Assembly (NCBI RefSeq): GCF_003086295.3
Contig: NC_092052.1
Coordinates: 71,030,910 to 71,094,909, forward strand
From: Arachis hypogaea
Taxonomy: Eukaryota; Streptophyta; Magnoliopsida; Fabales; Fabaceae
Length of the DNA: 64,000 nucleotides
Direction of reading: 5' to 3'
Numbering within the stretch: position 1 is the first letter of the stretch; each line of letters opens with the position of its first letter. The translations under genes were made by a program, and so were the position numbers. The notes under the pieces are model-generated. The model saw nothing but the letters and a program-made list of their open reading frames with translations, did no database searches and was not told the DNA's origin. Shown here piece after piece: positions 11,264 through 22,632 of this stretch.

Positions 11264-11714
11264 ATTTGGTATCAAAGCAGTTCGTTTCCAGTAGAGCATG
11301 GGGAATGGACTGACTATGCTTCATTGCATACTCTACTTGTGTGTCTCATGCTATTAGGGTATCTTCAAGATATATTTGGCATGAATGTCTATGAGCACTC
11401 ATTTTGGGAATGTTCGTGCTTAACTTGAGATATTAATATTGATCACCTTAATGTTGATTGTTTGGTGCGGATAAGACCTCAATGACTGTGAATAGGCATG
11501 GTTTAATCGAGCTCCGAATGATGAATCGACGTGAGCCACAACTATCTTCGTAGCTGTTATGATCTTCATGGCTATGGCTGTGTGAGATTTGGATGTTGTA
11601 AGGAATGAACCGATCTCTTTGTTAGGATGGCTTGAAGGAAATAGACCGCTCGAAGAAGGATTCTTGCACGCGGCTGAAATTTTGAGGGCAAAATTTTCTT
11701 TTAGGAGGGTAGAA
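11264..11714 (+). other. Tekay-like minimal internal region with PBS and PPT
   Basis: The PBS TGGTATCAAAGC (11267-11278) is one base off the tRNA-Met type, and the polypurine tract TTTTAGGAGGGTAGAA ends at 11714, right before LTR-b. The 451 bp between the LTRs has no gag-pol. A short plus-strand frame ending in FSFRRVE may be the very end of a lost pol, but this is weak. The same shortened region recurs at 30583-30980, so the deletion predates amplification or tandem duplication. Confidence 0.75.
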
Positions 11715-14700
11715 TGTAATAACCCTGATTTTCGAGTACGCAAGATCTTTTCTAAAGGCACGGATTTCTCCGGAAGATCAGTAAAAGGAACACCTCTTCT
11801 ATATCAACAAGTATCTTGATCCTCATTGTCATTATGTCATCTTTAAGCTAGAACCTCTTTTGAGGCAAGCTCGATAACGCAATCGCGAAGAACCTAGTTT
11901 TTGAGCCGTATTGGTTAGGAGTTTTGATTCTAGTTTTCGTAAATAGTCTCTGTTTGATGAACCGGACTCGATTCATGAGAGAAGAGAGATAATAGTATAA
12001 TATTATCATTATATTAGTATTAGAAGATGCTTGAATGATATTATAAGGTTACCTGGTCTGTTTTAGTTAAAAACAAGAAATCGGTTTCACCGGGTTCACA
12101 GTTTACTGGTGCAGCTTAGCACCAGCACTCTCTAATGACTTTAGCAATACTAAGGCCTCATCATACATTTTTTATTCTTATAATAAATATGTTACTAGTG
12201 TCATTTATGCTAGTAGCTCAGAAAATAATTTTTAGAGATGTTTTTACAAGTGTTCCGATACATCTAGTTTTAGTAGTTATACACCTGAGATATTTTAAAA
12301 TTATTTTAACCCACCTCCAAGCCAACCAATCACAACTCACCCTACACCCCCAAGACACTCCAAGGCTGGTCATTTACTCCCTTTGGCTGAAAATGAGAAG
12401 AGAGAAAAGAGAGAAACTTTCATGACACTTAAATCTTCAAAGCTTGATTTCTTCTGAACTAAAACTCAAATCAAAACTCCGATTTCACCAAAATGATCCT
12501 CTCTTCTTCCTCTACATAACCATGTAACTTATCACGGCTGGAAATAAGGTGAGATGGCTTTTTCTTTCCCCTTTGAATTTGGTTTTCAAGGAAACATGCA
12601 TGAACATGTGTTTTCTTGATGTTCTTCCTTAGGAATCATGCTTAACTTGACTTGAGGGCCAAAAAATGTTAATTTCCAGCAAGTATAAGGTGAGATATCC
12701 CTTCTTAACATGCTGAGAGAGATTTGGTCAGTTGAGAGTTTGTGGATTTAAAGTTGTTCTTGATGTGATTTAGGAGGAAAAAGTGCTTAAGGATTACCTG
12801 AAAGTATAACTGAATTTGGAGCAGCAAAACCAGGTAGGGTTTGATGAAATTAATCTTGATTAGTTGTGTTTGATATTTGTGATTATGATATGGTTTGGTT
12901 ATGCTTGAAATTGATTGCTTATATGAGTTATTCTTGGTGAAAGTTTGTTGAAATTTTGATGAAAATTGATGATATTCAACTTTGAATTTGTGTTCTTCAT
13001 GGCTGCTGGAAAAAGGAACCTTAACCTATAAATTGGGGTTCAATTTGTGATAAAATCAAGTAGAAAATATGGGGTTTTGGTGGTTGCTAATTTATTATGA
13101 ATTATGATAAAAATCGGTTGCTGAAAAGATTGAAAAACGGATAAAAACAGAGAAAGAATCTGAAGAATTTACGAAGAACACGAAGAACACTTTGAGTGTG
13201 ATGAACAACATTGAAGAACACCTTTTAGATCTTAAAAAGGGCAAGGTTGTAATTATTTTCGTGTTTGAGGGGTTATTTGGTAATTTCTGAAAGTTAGGGT
13301 GGTAAAAGTAGAAATATTAAAAGTTATGGGTGGTAAAAAGTGAATTTTAAAGGTTAAAGGTTAAAGTAAAGTTAATTTTCGAAAATTTAATAATAAAATA
13401 ATAAATAATAATAAAATATTAAATAATAATATTTAATTAAAAATAATATTTTAATAAAAATAATAAAATAATGTGAAAAAGGCAGTTTTTCGTAAAACTT
13501 TTAGAAAGACAACTTTAAGCGTAGAATTCCATAATTACCTTCATAAAATACCTAGGGAGTGGTAATAACATGATAGTGAGGCAAAGATAAAGGAAAGATA
13601 AGAAGTTAAAGAAAAGATTAAAACACAAAGAAAAGTCTGTAAAGTTTTAATGACAGAAAACAACATGGATTAGTGAACGACTAGGAGCAACATAGTAAGT
13701 TCTTGAGTTGCGCCTAGGGTTAGGTATAATATGAAAAGTTAAACTATTTCAGTATAGACTTAATGAATCTATACTTGGGACAGGTTAACTATTCATACCG
13801 AAATTTACGTAAGCTTTAAATACATACGTTAAGCAGAGAAAAGAATAACCATAGCAGAGTAAAGAGATATAGAGAACAGAGTAACCAGAGTAGAGTAAAG
13901 AGATCAAGAGAAAAGAGTAATCAGATCAGAGTAGAAAGATAAAGAGAAAAGAGGAATCTGATAAAGAGAAATGGTTTGAGTTAAGATGTTATGAAAGTAA
14001 AAGCTGTAAAGTTTGTATAGTATGATTGAACAAAGAAAGAAAGAGGTACTGCAGAAGAATGTGAAAGTGATGATGAATAATGAGAATGATAATGAATGAT
14101 GATAATGAGAATGATTATGTAAGAATCTGCTGCAGAGAGGCAGTCAGATAGATGGTGGTACGACCACTAAGAGCGCTTCCCTGGGATACTTAGCTATAAT
14201 GCTATTCTGTAAGTCAGAGGACCCGTACAGAGGTATCGAGAAAACACAACTAGCATATACTCCTGTAAGTCAAAGGACTCTTAGAGTGAGAGTGTGTGTG
14301 TGCTCCTGTAAGTCAAAAGACTCTTACAGTGAGTGTGTTGGGCAGATATGAGTTAACTAGCTCCGCCATGCAAGTCAAAGGACTCTTGTAGTGGGTTGCT
14401 AGTGCCACCCTGCAAGTCAAAGGACTCTTGCAGTGGTTTGCCTCACAAGTCAAAGGACTCTTGAGAGGGGCATTGCCAACAGGGAAGCTTTACCTGGTCA
14501 GAGGACTCCGGGTAACGTCGAGAGCGGGTATGTAACCGACAAATGAGCTCATTACCTGCACTAGGGCTAGACATGCATCATACTTGGTTGCGTATTTCCT
14601 CTGTTATGATTGTTGTTTAAATGTATGCTTTCTTTGTTTTCATTCTATTCTCTGAGTCGGTGTTTTATTTTCTTGTATTCTTTTATTTGTGTTTTGCTTT

Positions 14701-15633
14701 CTATTTTCTCTATTTTCTCTATTTATCTGTTTCTTCTATTTACTGCTTTTCGATATTCTACTATTTATCTGCTAAACAACACGGAATTAACGAACTTAAC
14801 TAATAACCCCGGCCCTACTAAGAACTCCCCAATTCTTATCCCTTCTCTCTCCCTTCCCCCTTCAGATGGAAGCAGGAGTACCCTTCCATATTATACTGAT
14901 GACTGTTTGGCAAAGAGGATTCTGCTCTAGGTAGTCTTCTGAGTCTAGGGTGAATCTCGTTCTCTGTTTATATCTATATACTGTGAGACCAGCCAACGTT
15001 TGCACCTCATTTGTATGCGCACTTTAGCCTAAATCCTGTGTACGAGACTCCTGTTGTGTGGCTACTTGATGAGGTACCAGAGAGACATCATATGGCAATG
15101 TCTGGTCGTGCAGAGGAGTAATAGATGATGTTTTACCTTTTGATGACATTCCACCTGACTTGAATTTTGATGACTTAGAACGTACTTTCCCTCGCTTTAG
15201 TAGTTTAGAGAGACTAGGTGATTATAGAGTCTAGGCTAGCTTGGGCGCCAGCTTAGGGACTTCTTGAACAGGTCTGGGCCTAGGATGTTGTATGTATATA
15301 TATGTATATAGTTATTATCTAGCTATATCTAGGGATGTTCTAACTAAAAGTCTGTACTCTAATAAAGGATGGATCACCGAATATTGTCAACTGCTTGTGA
15401 TGTATTTATGTGTGGTTGTTTATAACTATTTCATCTACTATCAGTTGTGAATTGATTATGAATGATTCCGTCTATTAACCCAAACGTTTAAAAAAAAAGT
15501 ACCTCGCAAAATAACTACGTTTTTAACAGCAAATCAGGCTCATGTAATAAATAATAGATAATAATTGAGAAGACAAGTTGGTAACACTCAGTTTTCGGTA
15601 TGATCTAGACATACTAAAAATTGGGTCGTTACA
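11715..15633 (+). repeat. Tekay-like LTR-b (3919 bp)
   Basis: Complete from TGTAATAACCCTG to GTCGTTACA. A hairpin array lies at 14207-14520 and a TATA-like run near 14967-14979. The ORFs inside (for example 12135-12425) reappear only because the LTR is repeated and resemble nothing I know. Confidence 0.85.
14207..14520 (+). repeat. Hairpin array in LTR-b (loop TCAAAGGACT)
   Basis: Six ~24-bp hairpins plus one degenerate one. The stem CTGTAAG/CTTACAG switches to CTGCAAG/CTTGCAG at 14410-14433, a paired change, while the loop TCAAAGGACT stays nearly constant. Spacing is irregular (about 33-60 bp). The same array is in LTR-d. Confidence 0.8.
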
Positions 15634-15691
15634 ATTTGGTATCAGAGCAGTTCGTTCCCAGTAGAGCCTGTGGAGTGGACTGACGATGCTT
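15634..15691 (+). other. 58-bp remnant internal region between LTR-b and LTR-c
   Basis: Only the PBS TGGTATCAGAGC (15637-15648) and about 40 further bases remain before the next LTR. Compared with 11264-11714, everything after GATGCTT up to the PPT is gone. Confidence 0.8.
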
Positions 15692-18600
15692 TGTAATAAC
15701 CCTGATTTTTGAGTACATGAGATCTTTTCTGAAAGTACGGATTTCTCCGGAAGATCAGTAAAGAGAACACCTCTTCTATATCAACAAGTATCTCGATACT
15801 CATTGTCATTATGTCATTCTTAAGCTAGAACCTTTTCTGAGGCAAGCTCGATAACGTAATCATGAAGAACCTAGTTTTTGAACCGTACCGGTTAGGAGTT
15901 TTAATTCTGATTTTCGTAAGTAGTCTCAGTTTGACAAACCGGACTCGATTCGTGAGTGGAGAGAGATAATAGTATAATATTATCATTATATTAGTATTAT
16001 AAAATGCTTGAATGATATTATAAGGTTACCTGGTCTGTTTTAGTTAAAAATAGAAAATCGGTTTAACCGGGTTTACGGGTTTACTGGTGCAGCTTAGCAC
16101 CAGCACTCTCTGATGACTTTAGCAATGCTAAGGCCTCATCATACATGTTTTATTCTCATAATAAATATGTTACTAGTGTCATTTATGCTAGTAGCTCAGA
16201 AAATAATTTTTAGAGATGTTTTTACAAGTGTTCCGATACATCTAGTTTTAGTAGTTATACACCTGAGATATTTTAATATTATTTTAATCCACCTCCAAGC
16301 CAACCAATCACAACTCACCTTACACCCCCAAGACCTCCAAGGTTGTCTCATTTCATCATTTTGGCCGAAAATAACAAGAGAGAAAAGAGAGAAACTTTCA
16401 TGAACACTTAATCTTCAAAGCTTGATTTCTTCTGAACTAAAACTCAAATCAAAACTCCGATTTCACCAAAATGATCCTCTCTTCTTCCTTTACATAACCA
16501 TATAACATATCAAGGCAAGAAATAAGGTGAGATGGCTGTCTCCCTCCCTCTTCAATTCGGTTTTCAAGGAAAACCATGCAAAACATGTGTTTTCTTGATG
16601 TTCTTCCTTAGGAATCATGCTTAACATGACTTGAGGGCCAAGAAACGTTAATTTCCAGCAAGTCTAAGGTGAGATATCTCTTTCTAACATGCTGAGGGAG
16701 ATTTGGTCAGTTGAGAGTTTGTGGATTTAAAGTTGTTCTTGATGTGTTTTAGGAGGAAAAAGTGCTTTAAGAACACTTCAAAGAGTAACCGGATTTGGAG
16801 TAGCAAATCAAGGTAGGGTGTCACAAAATTAATATTGATTATTTGTGTTTGAGTTGTGTGAATGTTGTATGACTTGGCTGTGCTAAAAATTGGTTGCATA
16901 TATGATTGATTCTTGGTGAAAATTTGGTGAAAATTTGATGAAATTTGATGAAATTCAGGCTTTAAAGTTCATGTTCTTGGAGCAGCTGGTAAACGAAACC
17001 CTAGGCCCTAAATTGGGGTTCAATTTGTTTTAAAATTATGTAGAAAAGATGGGGTTTTAGTGGCTGCTAATTTATTATGAATTATAGTAAAAATCGGTTG
17101 TTGAAAAGACTGAAAAACGGGTAAAAACAGAGAAAGAATCTGAAGAATTTATGAAGAACATGAAGAACACTTTTAGTGTGGTGAAGAATAATGAAGGACA
17201 CCTTTTTGATTCATAAAAGGGCAAGGAAATAATTAATTTGGTGTTTGGGGGGTTATTTTGTTATTTCTGAAAATTAGGGTGGTTAAAGTAGAAATATTAA
17301 AAGTTACCGGGGTAAAAAGTGAATTTTAAAGGTTAAAAGGTAAAGGCAAGGTAATTTTCGAAAATTTAATGATAAAATAATAAATAATAATAAAATATTA
17401 AATAATAATATTTAATTAAAAATAATATTTTAATAAAAATAATAAAATAATGCGGAAAAGGCAGTTTTCTGTAAAAGCTTTAGAAAAACAACTTTAAGTA
17501 CAGAATCTCATAATTACCTTCATAAAACACTTAGGAAGTGGTAATAACATGTTAGTGAGGCAAAGATAAATGAAAGATAAGAAGTTAAAGAAAAGATAAA
17601 AATCAAAGAAAAAGTCTGTAAGGTTTTAATGACAAAAAAAACAGACAGAGACTAGTGAACGAACTAGAGCAACTTAGTTAGTACTTGGGTTGCGACTAGG
17701 ATTAGGTATAATATGAAAAGTTAAACTGTTTCAGTATAGACTTAATGAACCTATACTTGGGACAGACTAACTATTCATACCGAAATTTACATAAGCTTTA
17801 AATACACATGTTAAGCAGAGAAATCAGAGCAGAGTAGAGAAACACAGAGAACAGAGTAACCAGAGAAAAGTAAAGAGATACAGAAAAAAGAGTAACCAGA
17901 GTAGAATAAAGGGATACAGAGAAAAGAGTAATCTGATAAAGAGAAATGGTTTGAGTTAAGATGTTGTAAAAGTAAAAGCTATAAAGTTTGTATAGTATAA
18001 TTGAACAGAGAAAGAAAGAAGTACTGCATAAGAATGTGAAAGTGATGATGAATAATGAGAATGATAATGAATGATTATAATGAGAAAAGAGTAATATAAC
18101 AAAGAGAATAGAGGAGAAGAGTATAAGAATAAAGAGTTAAGCCTTGTGGCATGATGTTCTGTTGTATGTTCATCTGCTGCTTTTCCATTGGCCCTAGAGG
18201 TCCTGTAGGCCCAAGTTCACCTACAATGAGTTGTAATTCCTGTAGGCCGAAGTTCACCTGCAGTGAATATCAATTGTGTATCTCAGGGTGTTGCTCCTGT
18301 AGGCCGAAGTTCACCTACAGAGAGTTGTAATACCTGTAAGCCGAAGTTCACTTACAGGGGCGCCATTTCTGTAAGCTGAAGTTCACTTACAGAGGTACTA
18401 TTTCTGTAGGCCAAAGTTCACCTACAGAAAATTGTTGTGCTGTAATTAGACTATTTCTGTAAGCCGAAGTTCACTTACAGAGGTGTTATTTCTGTAGGCG
18501 AAGTTTACCTACAGAAAGTTGTTGTATTGTGATTAGACTATTCTTGTAAGCCGAAGTTCACTTATGGGAGTGCTGTTTCTGTAGGCCAAAGTTCACCTAC

Positions 18601-19100
18601 AGAGATAAAGCCATATCTAGGACTAGTTCCTAGGTAATGTCGGGCTGCAGGGTGTAAACCGACACGTGAACTCATGGCCTGCATAGGACAGACATGCATC
18701 ATACTTGGTTGTGCATTTCCTCTGTTATGATTGTTGAATAAATGTATGCTTTGTTTGTTTATATTCTATTCTTTGTATTTGTGTTTTATTTTCTTGTATT
18801 CTTTTGTTTGAGTTTTGCTTTCCATTTTTTCTATTTTCGCTATTTATCTGTATCTTCTGTTTACTACATCTCTATATTCTGCTATATGTCTGCTAAGCGA
18901 CACAAATTATTGAACTTAACTAATAACCCCGACCCTACTAAGAACTCCCCAGTTCTTACCCCTTCTCTCTCCCCTCCCCCTTCAGATAGAAGCAGGAATA
19001 CCCTTCCGTAATCTACTGATGACCGTTTCGTAAAGAGGATTCTGCTCTAGGTATTCTTCTGATTCTAGGGTGAATCTCATTCTTTTTTTATATGTATATA
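15692..19100 (+). repeat. Tekay-like LTR-c, 5' part (split by E2)
   Basis: It begins TGTAATAACCCTG and runs to the E2 insertion; the rest is at 29925-30582. Joined across E2 (TSD ATATA) it is a normal ~4.06-kb LTR of this family. It differs from LTR-b and LTR-d in its hairpin array (18203-18602). ORFs at 16113-16403 and 18742-19011 are LTR-b-like shadows. Confidence 0.85.
18203..18602 (+). repeat. Hairpin array in LTR-c (loop CCGAAGTTCA)
   Basis: About ten ~24-bp hairpins. Stems alternate between CTGTAGG/CCTACAG (for example 18297-18320) and CTGTAAG/CTTACAG (18334-18357), a clean paired change, around the loop CCGAAGTTCA. The LTR-b and LTR-d arrays use the same stem with loop TCAAAGGACT. The stem is thus kept while the loop differs. 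Confidence 0.85.
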
Positions 19101-19477
19101 TGATGAGCGGATAATTTATACGCTTTTTGGCATTGTTTTTAGTATATTTTTAGTAGAATCTAGTTACTTTTAGGGATGTTTTCATTAGTTTTTATGTTAA
19201 ATTCACATTTCTGGAATTTACTATGAGCTTGTGTGTTTTTCTGTGATTTCAGGTATTTTCTGGCTGAAATTGAGAGACTTGAGCAAAAATCAGATTCAGA
19301 GGTTGAAGAAGGACCACTAATGTTGTTGGATTCTGACCTCCCTACACTCAAAATGGATTTTCTGGAGCTACAGAACTCAAAATGGCGCGCTTCCAATTGC
19401 ATTGGAAAGTAGACATCCAGGGCTTTCCAGAAATATATAATAGTCCATACCTTTCCCAAGTTTAGATGACGCAAACC

Positions 19478-19586
19478 GGCGTTCAACACCAGATCTCTGC
19501 CTAATTCTGGCATCCAGCGCCAGAAACAAGTTGCAAGGTGGAGTTCAACGCCCAAACTGGCACAAAAGATGGCGTTCAACTCCAAG
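19478..19586 (+). repeat. GGCGTTCAACGCC palindromes in the E2 LTR
   Basis: Four or five degenerate units (GGCGTTCAAC, GGCATCCAGCGCCAG, GGAGTTCAACGCCC, GGCGTTCAACTCC), about 115 bp upstream of the TATA box. The same motif is arrayed inside the element at 25141-25380. Confidence 0.75.
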
Positions 19587-19700
19587 AATGACCTCTCCAC
19601 GTGTAGACTTCAAGCTCAGCCCAAGCACACACCAAGTGGGCCCCGGAAGTGGATTTATGCATCAATTACTTACTTCTGTAAACCCTAGTGACTAGTTTAT

Positions 19701-19708
19701 TATAAATA
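19701..19708 (+). promoter_or_regulatory. TATA box of the E2 5' LTR
   Basis: TATAAATA followed about 25-30 bases later by an AT-rich, pyrimidine-containing start region. It is repeated at 28812-28819 in the other LTR. It marks the U3/R transition, placing the palindrome cluster in U3. Confidence 0.65.
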
Positions 19709-20822
19709 GAACTTTTTATCATTGTATTCGTAGTCTTGGTTACTCCAGTTCCCCTCTGGGGCCGAGACCAATGAACTCCATTATCACTTATGTATTTTCA
19801 ACGGTAGAGTTTCTGCACTCCATAGATTAAGGTGTGGAGCTCTGCTGTTCCTCAAGGATTAATGCAAAGTACTACTGTTTTCTATTCAATTCAACTTATT
19901 CAGTTTCTAAGATATTCATTCGCACTTCAACCTGAATGTGATGAACGTGACAATCATCATCATTCCCTATGAACGCGTGCCTGATAACCACTTCCGTTCT
20001 ACATTAGATTGAATGACTATCTCTTAGATCTCTTAATCAGAATCTTCGTGGTATAAGCTAGATTGATGGCGGCATTCATGAGAGTCCAGAAAGTCTAAAC
20101 CTTGTCCGTGGTATTCCGAGTAGGACTCTGGGATTGAATGACTGTGACGAACTCCAAACTCGCGAGTGCTGGGCGTAGTGACAGACACAAAAGGATAGTA
20201 AATTCTATTCCAGTATGATCGAGAACCTCCAAGATGATTAGCCATGCAGTGACAGCGCATCGGACCATTTTCACAGAGAGGAATAGGATGCAACCAACGA
20301 CAAGGGTGATGCCTCCAGACGATTAGCCGTGCTGTGACAGAGCATTTGGACCATTTTCCCGAGAGGATTGATAGTAGCCATTGGCACCGGTGACATCCTT
20401 ACATAAAGCCAGCCATAGAAAGGAGTAAGACGGATTGGATGAAGACAGCAGGAAAGCAGAGGTTCAGAGGAATGAATGCATCTCCATACGCTTATCTGAA
20501 ATTCTCACCAATGATTTACATAAGTATTTCTATCCTTATTTTAGTATTAATTTCGAAAACTCCAAAACTATTTTATATCCGCCTGACTGAGATTTACAAG
20601 GTGACCATAGCTTGCTTCATACCAACAATCTCTGTGGGATCGACCCTTACTCACGTAAGGTTTATTACTTGGACGACCCAGTGCACTTGCTGGTTAGTTA
20701 TGCGAAGTTGTGAAGATATGTTTAGACCATGGTTCTGTGCATCCGTTTTTGGTGCCATCGCCAGGGAATCAATTTTGAACAATAATTCACAACCTGAGTA
20801 ACAATTTCGCATACCAAGCTTT

Positions 20823-20840
20823 TGGCGCCGTTGCCGGGGA
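20823..20840 (+). promoter_or_regulatory. E2 primer binding site, tRNA-Asp
   Basis: TGGCGCCGTTGCCGGGGA, fully matching the expected tRNA-Asp 3' complement, six bases after the LTR end. Confidence 0.92.
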
Positions 20841-22632
20841 TTGTTCGAGTTTGGACAACTGTCGGTTCATCTTGTTGCTCAGATTAGGTAATTTTCTTTT
20901 TGTTTTATTTTCAAAAATTTTTCAAAATTCTTTCAAAAATTTCTCCTTTGTTTTGGAAAAAAAATTTTTTTAAAATAAAAATGTTTTCAAAAATATATTT
21001 TTCTTCAAAATTTTTAAGAAAGAATTCTAGTGTTTCATAAAGCATGTTGAAGCCTGACTAGCTATAAAGCCATGTCTAAATTCTTTTGGACTGAGGCTTC
21101 CAAACCATCAGCATAGAGGTAAGTTACTTTGATAAGTAATGAGCAGTATATTCTCTGATGTTATATGCTAAAGCTTGGCTGGCTATTAAGCCATGCCTAA
21201 CCCTCAGATTGGAGCTTTAGACTAAGAATGCTAGATTCCTGGAATTCATATTAAAAATTTTGGAATCCTTATTTTTGTTTTTCAAATAATTTTCAAAAAA
21301 AAAATACAAAAAAAAAATTAGAAAATCATAAAAAATCAAAAATATTTTTTGTGTTTCTTGTTTGAGTCTTGAGTCATGTTATAAGTTTGGTGTCAATTGC
21401 ATGTTCATCTTGCATTTTTCGAAAAAATTCATGCATTCATAGTGTTCTTCATGATCTTCAAGTTGTTCTTGGTAAGTCTTCTTGTTTGATCTTTGCATTT
21501 GCATGTTTTGTGTCTTTTCTTGTTTTTCATATGCATTCCTGAATTCCTTATGTCTAAGCATTAAAGAATTCTAAGTTTGGTGTCTTGCTTGTTTTCTTTG
21601 CATTAAAAATTTTTCAAAAATGTGTTCTTGATGTTCATCATGATCTTCATAGTGTTCTTGGTGTTCATCTTGACATTCATAGCATTCTTGCATGCATTCA
21701 TTGTTTTGATCCATAACTTTCATGCATTGCATCATTTTTCTTGTTTTTCTCTCTCATCATAAAAATTCAAAAATCAAAAAAATATCTTTCCCTTTTTCTC
21801 TCTTAAAATTTCGAAAATTAGATTTGACTTTTTAAAAAATTTTTAAAATCTAGTTGTTTTTATGAGTCAAATCAAATTTTCAATTTAAAAAAATCTTATC
21901 TTTTTCAAAATCTTTTTCAAAAATCAAATCTTTTTTTCAATTTTTTTTAGTTATTTTCGAAAATTTCAAAAATATTTTTCAAAAATCTTTTTCTTAATTT
22001 TACATCATATTTTCGAAAATAACATCATCAATTAATGTTTTGATTCAAAAATTTCAAGTTTGTTACTTACTTGTTAAGAAAGATTCAAACTTTAAGTTCT
22101 AGAATCATATCTTGTGATTTCTTGTGAATCAAGTCATTAATTGAGATTTTAAAAAATCAATTCTTTTTCAAAAACTAATTTCTATCATATCTTTTCAAAA
22201 ATATCTTCTTATCTTACCTTTTTCAAAAAAGTGATTGCAAAATATCTTTTCTAACTTCCTAACTTCTTATCTTTTCAAAATTTGTTTCAACTAACTAACT
22301 AACTTTTTGTTTGTTTCTTACCTTTTTCAAAACTACCTAACTAACTCTCTCTCTCTAATTTTCGAAAAAAAATCTTCCCTCTTTTTCAAAATTTCTTTTT
22401 AATCAGAATAATTATTTTATTTTATTTTATTTTATTTTTGAATTTTCAAAAAACTACTAACCTTTTTCAAAAACTATTTTCGAAAATCACTAACTCTTTT
22501 TCAAAAATTATTTTCGAAGATTCTCTCCTCCTCTCATCCCCTTCTATTTATTTATTCTTCTACTAACAATAAGGAACCTCTTTACTGTGACATAGAGGAT
22601 TCTTCTTCTTTTCTTTTTCTCTTCTCTTTCTT
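20841..22632 (+). other. E2 long AT-rich leader
   Basis: About 1.8 kb without a real ORF. From about 20900 to 22520 it is packed with TTTTTCAAAA and TTTTCGAAAA palindrome-like motifs separated by pyrimidine-rich DNA. It also holds two copies of the motif AAGTTTGGTGT (21383-21393, 21573-21583), otherwise found next to the 3' LTR. It could act in RNA packaging or translation, but that is speculation. Confidence 0.6.

Larger units (their letters stand above)
19101..20816 (+). repeat. E2 5' LTR
   Basis: TG...CA ends, nearly identical to 28212-29924. Contains GGCGTT/AACGCC palindromes (19478-19586), a TATA box (19701) and a downstream R/U5 part. Minus-strand ORFs in it recur at the matching place in the 3' LTR and are shadows. 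Confidence 0.92.

Noticed and set aside
11420..11761. Minus-strand 113-codon ORF, also present at 30752-31027
   Set aside because: It is conserved only because the minimal internal region and LTR start are repeated; it crosses the LTR border on the antisense strand.
12135..12425. 96-codon ORF recurring at 16113-16403 as a possible LTR-encoded protein
   Set aside because: LTR-d contains the same DNA with the start region deleted, the two translations diverge by frameshift at the end, and there is no recognisable domain.
14207..18602. CRISPR-like array (repeated ~24-bp units with variable spacers)
   Set aside because: The context is a plant LTR, the spacing is irregular, the spacers are similar to each other and the unit is a complete hairpin that varies in paired fashion. 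No cas genes; eukaryotic DNA.
20033..20293. 86-codon minus ORF, repeated at 29144-29404
   Set aside because: It lies in both nearly identical E2 LTRs and is antisense to R/U5; repetition does not indicate coding conservation.
20823..20840. Possible tRNA-Asp gene fragment
   Set aside because: Only 18 bases complementary to a tRNA 3' end, located next to an LTR: a primer binding site, not a tRNA gene.
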